Assembly: GCA_946413945.1 (NCBI GenBank)
Contig: CAMKMR010000098.1
Location: forward strand, 1 to 6,735
Direction of reading: 5' to 3'
From: an uncultured Lachnospiraceae bacterium
GTDB taxonomy: Bacteria > Bacillota > Clostridia > Lachnospirales > Lachnospiraceae
Length of the DNA: 6,735 nucleotides
Each line of letters starts with the position of its first letter. Position 1 is the stretch's first letter. The position numbers and the translations under genes are program-made. Below, piece after piece: positions 5,771 through 6,735 of this stretch. The notes under the pieces were generated by a model, which worked only from the letters and a program-made list of their open reading frames with translations, was not told the DNA's origin and searched no databases.

Positions 5771-6735
5771 ATGAAGAAGATTGGTATGCTTACTAGTGGT
5801 GGCGATTGTCAGGCACTTAATGCAACAATGAGAGGCGTGGCTAAGGGCCTTGAAAATCTCTTTGGAGAAGTAGAGATTTATGGCTTCCTTGATGGATACA
5901 AGGGACTTATCTATGGCAATTATAAGAAGATGAAACCTATGGATTTCACTGGCATCTTAAATAAAGGTGGAACAATACTTGGCACATCACGTATGCCGTT
6001 TAAAATGATGGAGCAGCCTACAGATGATGGGATAGATAAGATCCCGGCAATGATCAAGAATTATAAGAAGCTTGATCTTGACTGTCTTGTTGTTCTTGGA
6101 GGAAATGGCTCTCAGAAAACAGCAAATCTTCTTAGTGAAAAAGGACTGAATGTTATTGGGCTTCCTAAGACAATTGATAATGATCTTTGGGGAACTGATC
6201 TGACGTTTGGTTTTCATAGTGCAGTAGATGTGGCAACTGATTGTATCGATCGCATTTATACAACAGCTGAATCACACAGCCGTGTATTTGTTATCGAGAT
6301 TATGGGACATAAGGTTGGATGGATCACTCTTTATGCAGGTATTGCAGGAGGAGCAGATGTGATCCTGCTTCCTGAGATTCCTTATGATATTAAGAAAGTA
6401 TATAAAGCAATTGACAAGAGAACCAAGCAGGGTAAGAGATTTACTATTATCTGTGCCGCAGAAGGTGCAATCTCTAAAGAAGTCGCAAAACTTCCAAAGA
6501 AAGAGAGAAAAGAGATCATTGCAAATTCTCCTTATCCATCAGTAGCATATGAGATAGCAGATAAGATCAGAGAAAAGTATTCTTCTGATGTAAGAGTTGC
6601 AGTACCAGGCCATACTCAGAGAGGTGGCGGTCCTGATGCATATGACAGATTCATTTCATCGAGATTTGGTGCGTGCGCAGCTGAACTTATAAAGAAAGAG
6701 GATTTTGGAAAGCTGGTAGTCCTTAAAAATGGAGA
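5771..6735 (+). CDS. 6-phosphofructokinase, 3' end outside the window
   Basis: An open frame of 321 codons running off the right edge. It encodes a phosphofructokinase, which phosphorylates fructose 6-phosphate to the 1,6-bisphosphate in glycolysis. Visible motifs: phosphate loop TSGGDCQALNA (8-18), GGNGS (110-114), catalytic PKTIDND (132-138, catalytic base expected at D136), IMGH (177-180), AEG (230-232, substrate Glu) and PGHTQRGG (279-286). The Gly at 113 matches Gly104 of E. coli PfkA, suggesting ATP as donor, because PPi-dependent enzymes carry Asp there; K133, however, is typical of the PPi and mixed-substrate branches. Donor choice is therefore inferred, and I give no gene symbol. QA in place of the usual PG in the first loop looks lineage-typical. 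It follows recR by 30 bases with no terminator, so at least part of its transcription probably comes from the dnaX promoter. Confidence 0.93.
   Translation, partial: MKKIGMLTSGGDCQALNATMRGVAKGLENLFGEVEIYGFLDGYKGLIYGNYKKMKPMDFTGILNKGGTILGTSRMPFKMMEQPTDDGIDKIPAMIKNYKKLDLDCLVVLGGNGSQKTANLLSEKGLNVIGLPKTIDNDLWGTDLTFGFHSAVDVATDCIDRIYTTAESHSRVFVIEIMGHKVGWITLYAGIAGGADVILLPEIPYDIKKVYKAIDKRTKQGKRFTIICAAEGAISKEVAKLPKKERKEIIANSPYPSVAYEIADKIREKYSSDVRVAVPGHTQRGGGPDAYDRFISSRFGACAAELIKKEDFGKLVVLKNG

Noticed and set aside
5039..6217. Short open frames on both strands within or across ybaB, recR and pfk
   Set aside because: All are in alternative frames of clearly identified genes and show no motifs of their own.
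1..6735. CRISPR array, tRNA or rRNA gene, complete insertion sequence, toxin-antitoxin or defence genes
   Set aside because: No regularly spaced repeats, cloverleaf sequence, transposase frame or defence-family motifs were found on reading both strands.

Overview
This window reads as ordinary chromosome from an AT-rich Firmicute of class Clostridia, probably Lachnospiraceae. The pointers are the dnaX-ybaB-recR order, strong AGGAGG ribosome sites, a COG2509-type flavoprotein, and a phosphofructokinase with the SGGDCQALNA / GGNGS / PKTIDND signature that I associate with Lachnospiraceae. The family-level assignment is from memory of protein families, not from a search.

Layout. Bases 1-220 hold no gene: a small hairpin, a clear rho-independent terminator for something left of the window, and a structured stretch from 112 that starts like the 5' end of a bacterial group II intron but has no intron body. 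Two genes then run leftward. At 221-1240 is a two-domain Nudix protein (a MutT-like half fused to an Idi/YfcD-like half). At 1442-2845 is an uncharacterised FAD-dependent dehydrogenase of the COG2509 type with a cysteine cluster. A terminator directly after the flavoprotein gene separates the two, so the Nudix gene probably has its own promoter in the 201-base gap, where an 8-bp inverted repeat lies. A 204-base divergent intergenic region (2846-3049) carries a good sigma-A-type promoter pointing right and a weaker extended -10 candidate pointing left.

The rightward genes are tightly packed: dnaX (3050-4765), ybaB/ebfC (4793-5143), recR (5144-5740), and a 6-phosphofructokinase gene (5771 to beyond the right edge). 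Gaps are 27, 0 and 30 bases with no terminator between them, so they probably form one transcription unit joining the clamp-loader ATPase, a nucleoid-associated protein and a recombination mediator to a glycolytic enzyme.

The most interesting signal is inside dnaX. An in-frame A AAA AAG heptamer (4186-4192), the same slippery sequence used by E. coli dnaX, is followed at once in the -1 frame by GAC TGA and by a possible 9-bp stem-loop. A -1 shift would give a 382-residue gamma-like protein beside the 571-residue tau-like product. No wholly new system (CRISPR, toxin-antitoxin, phage defence) is visible here.
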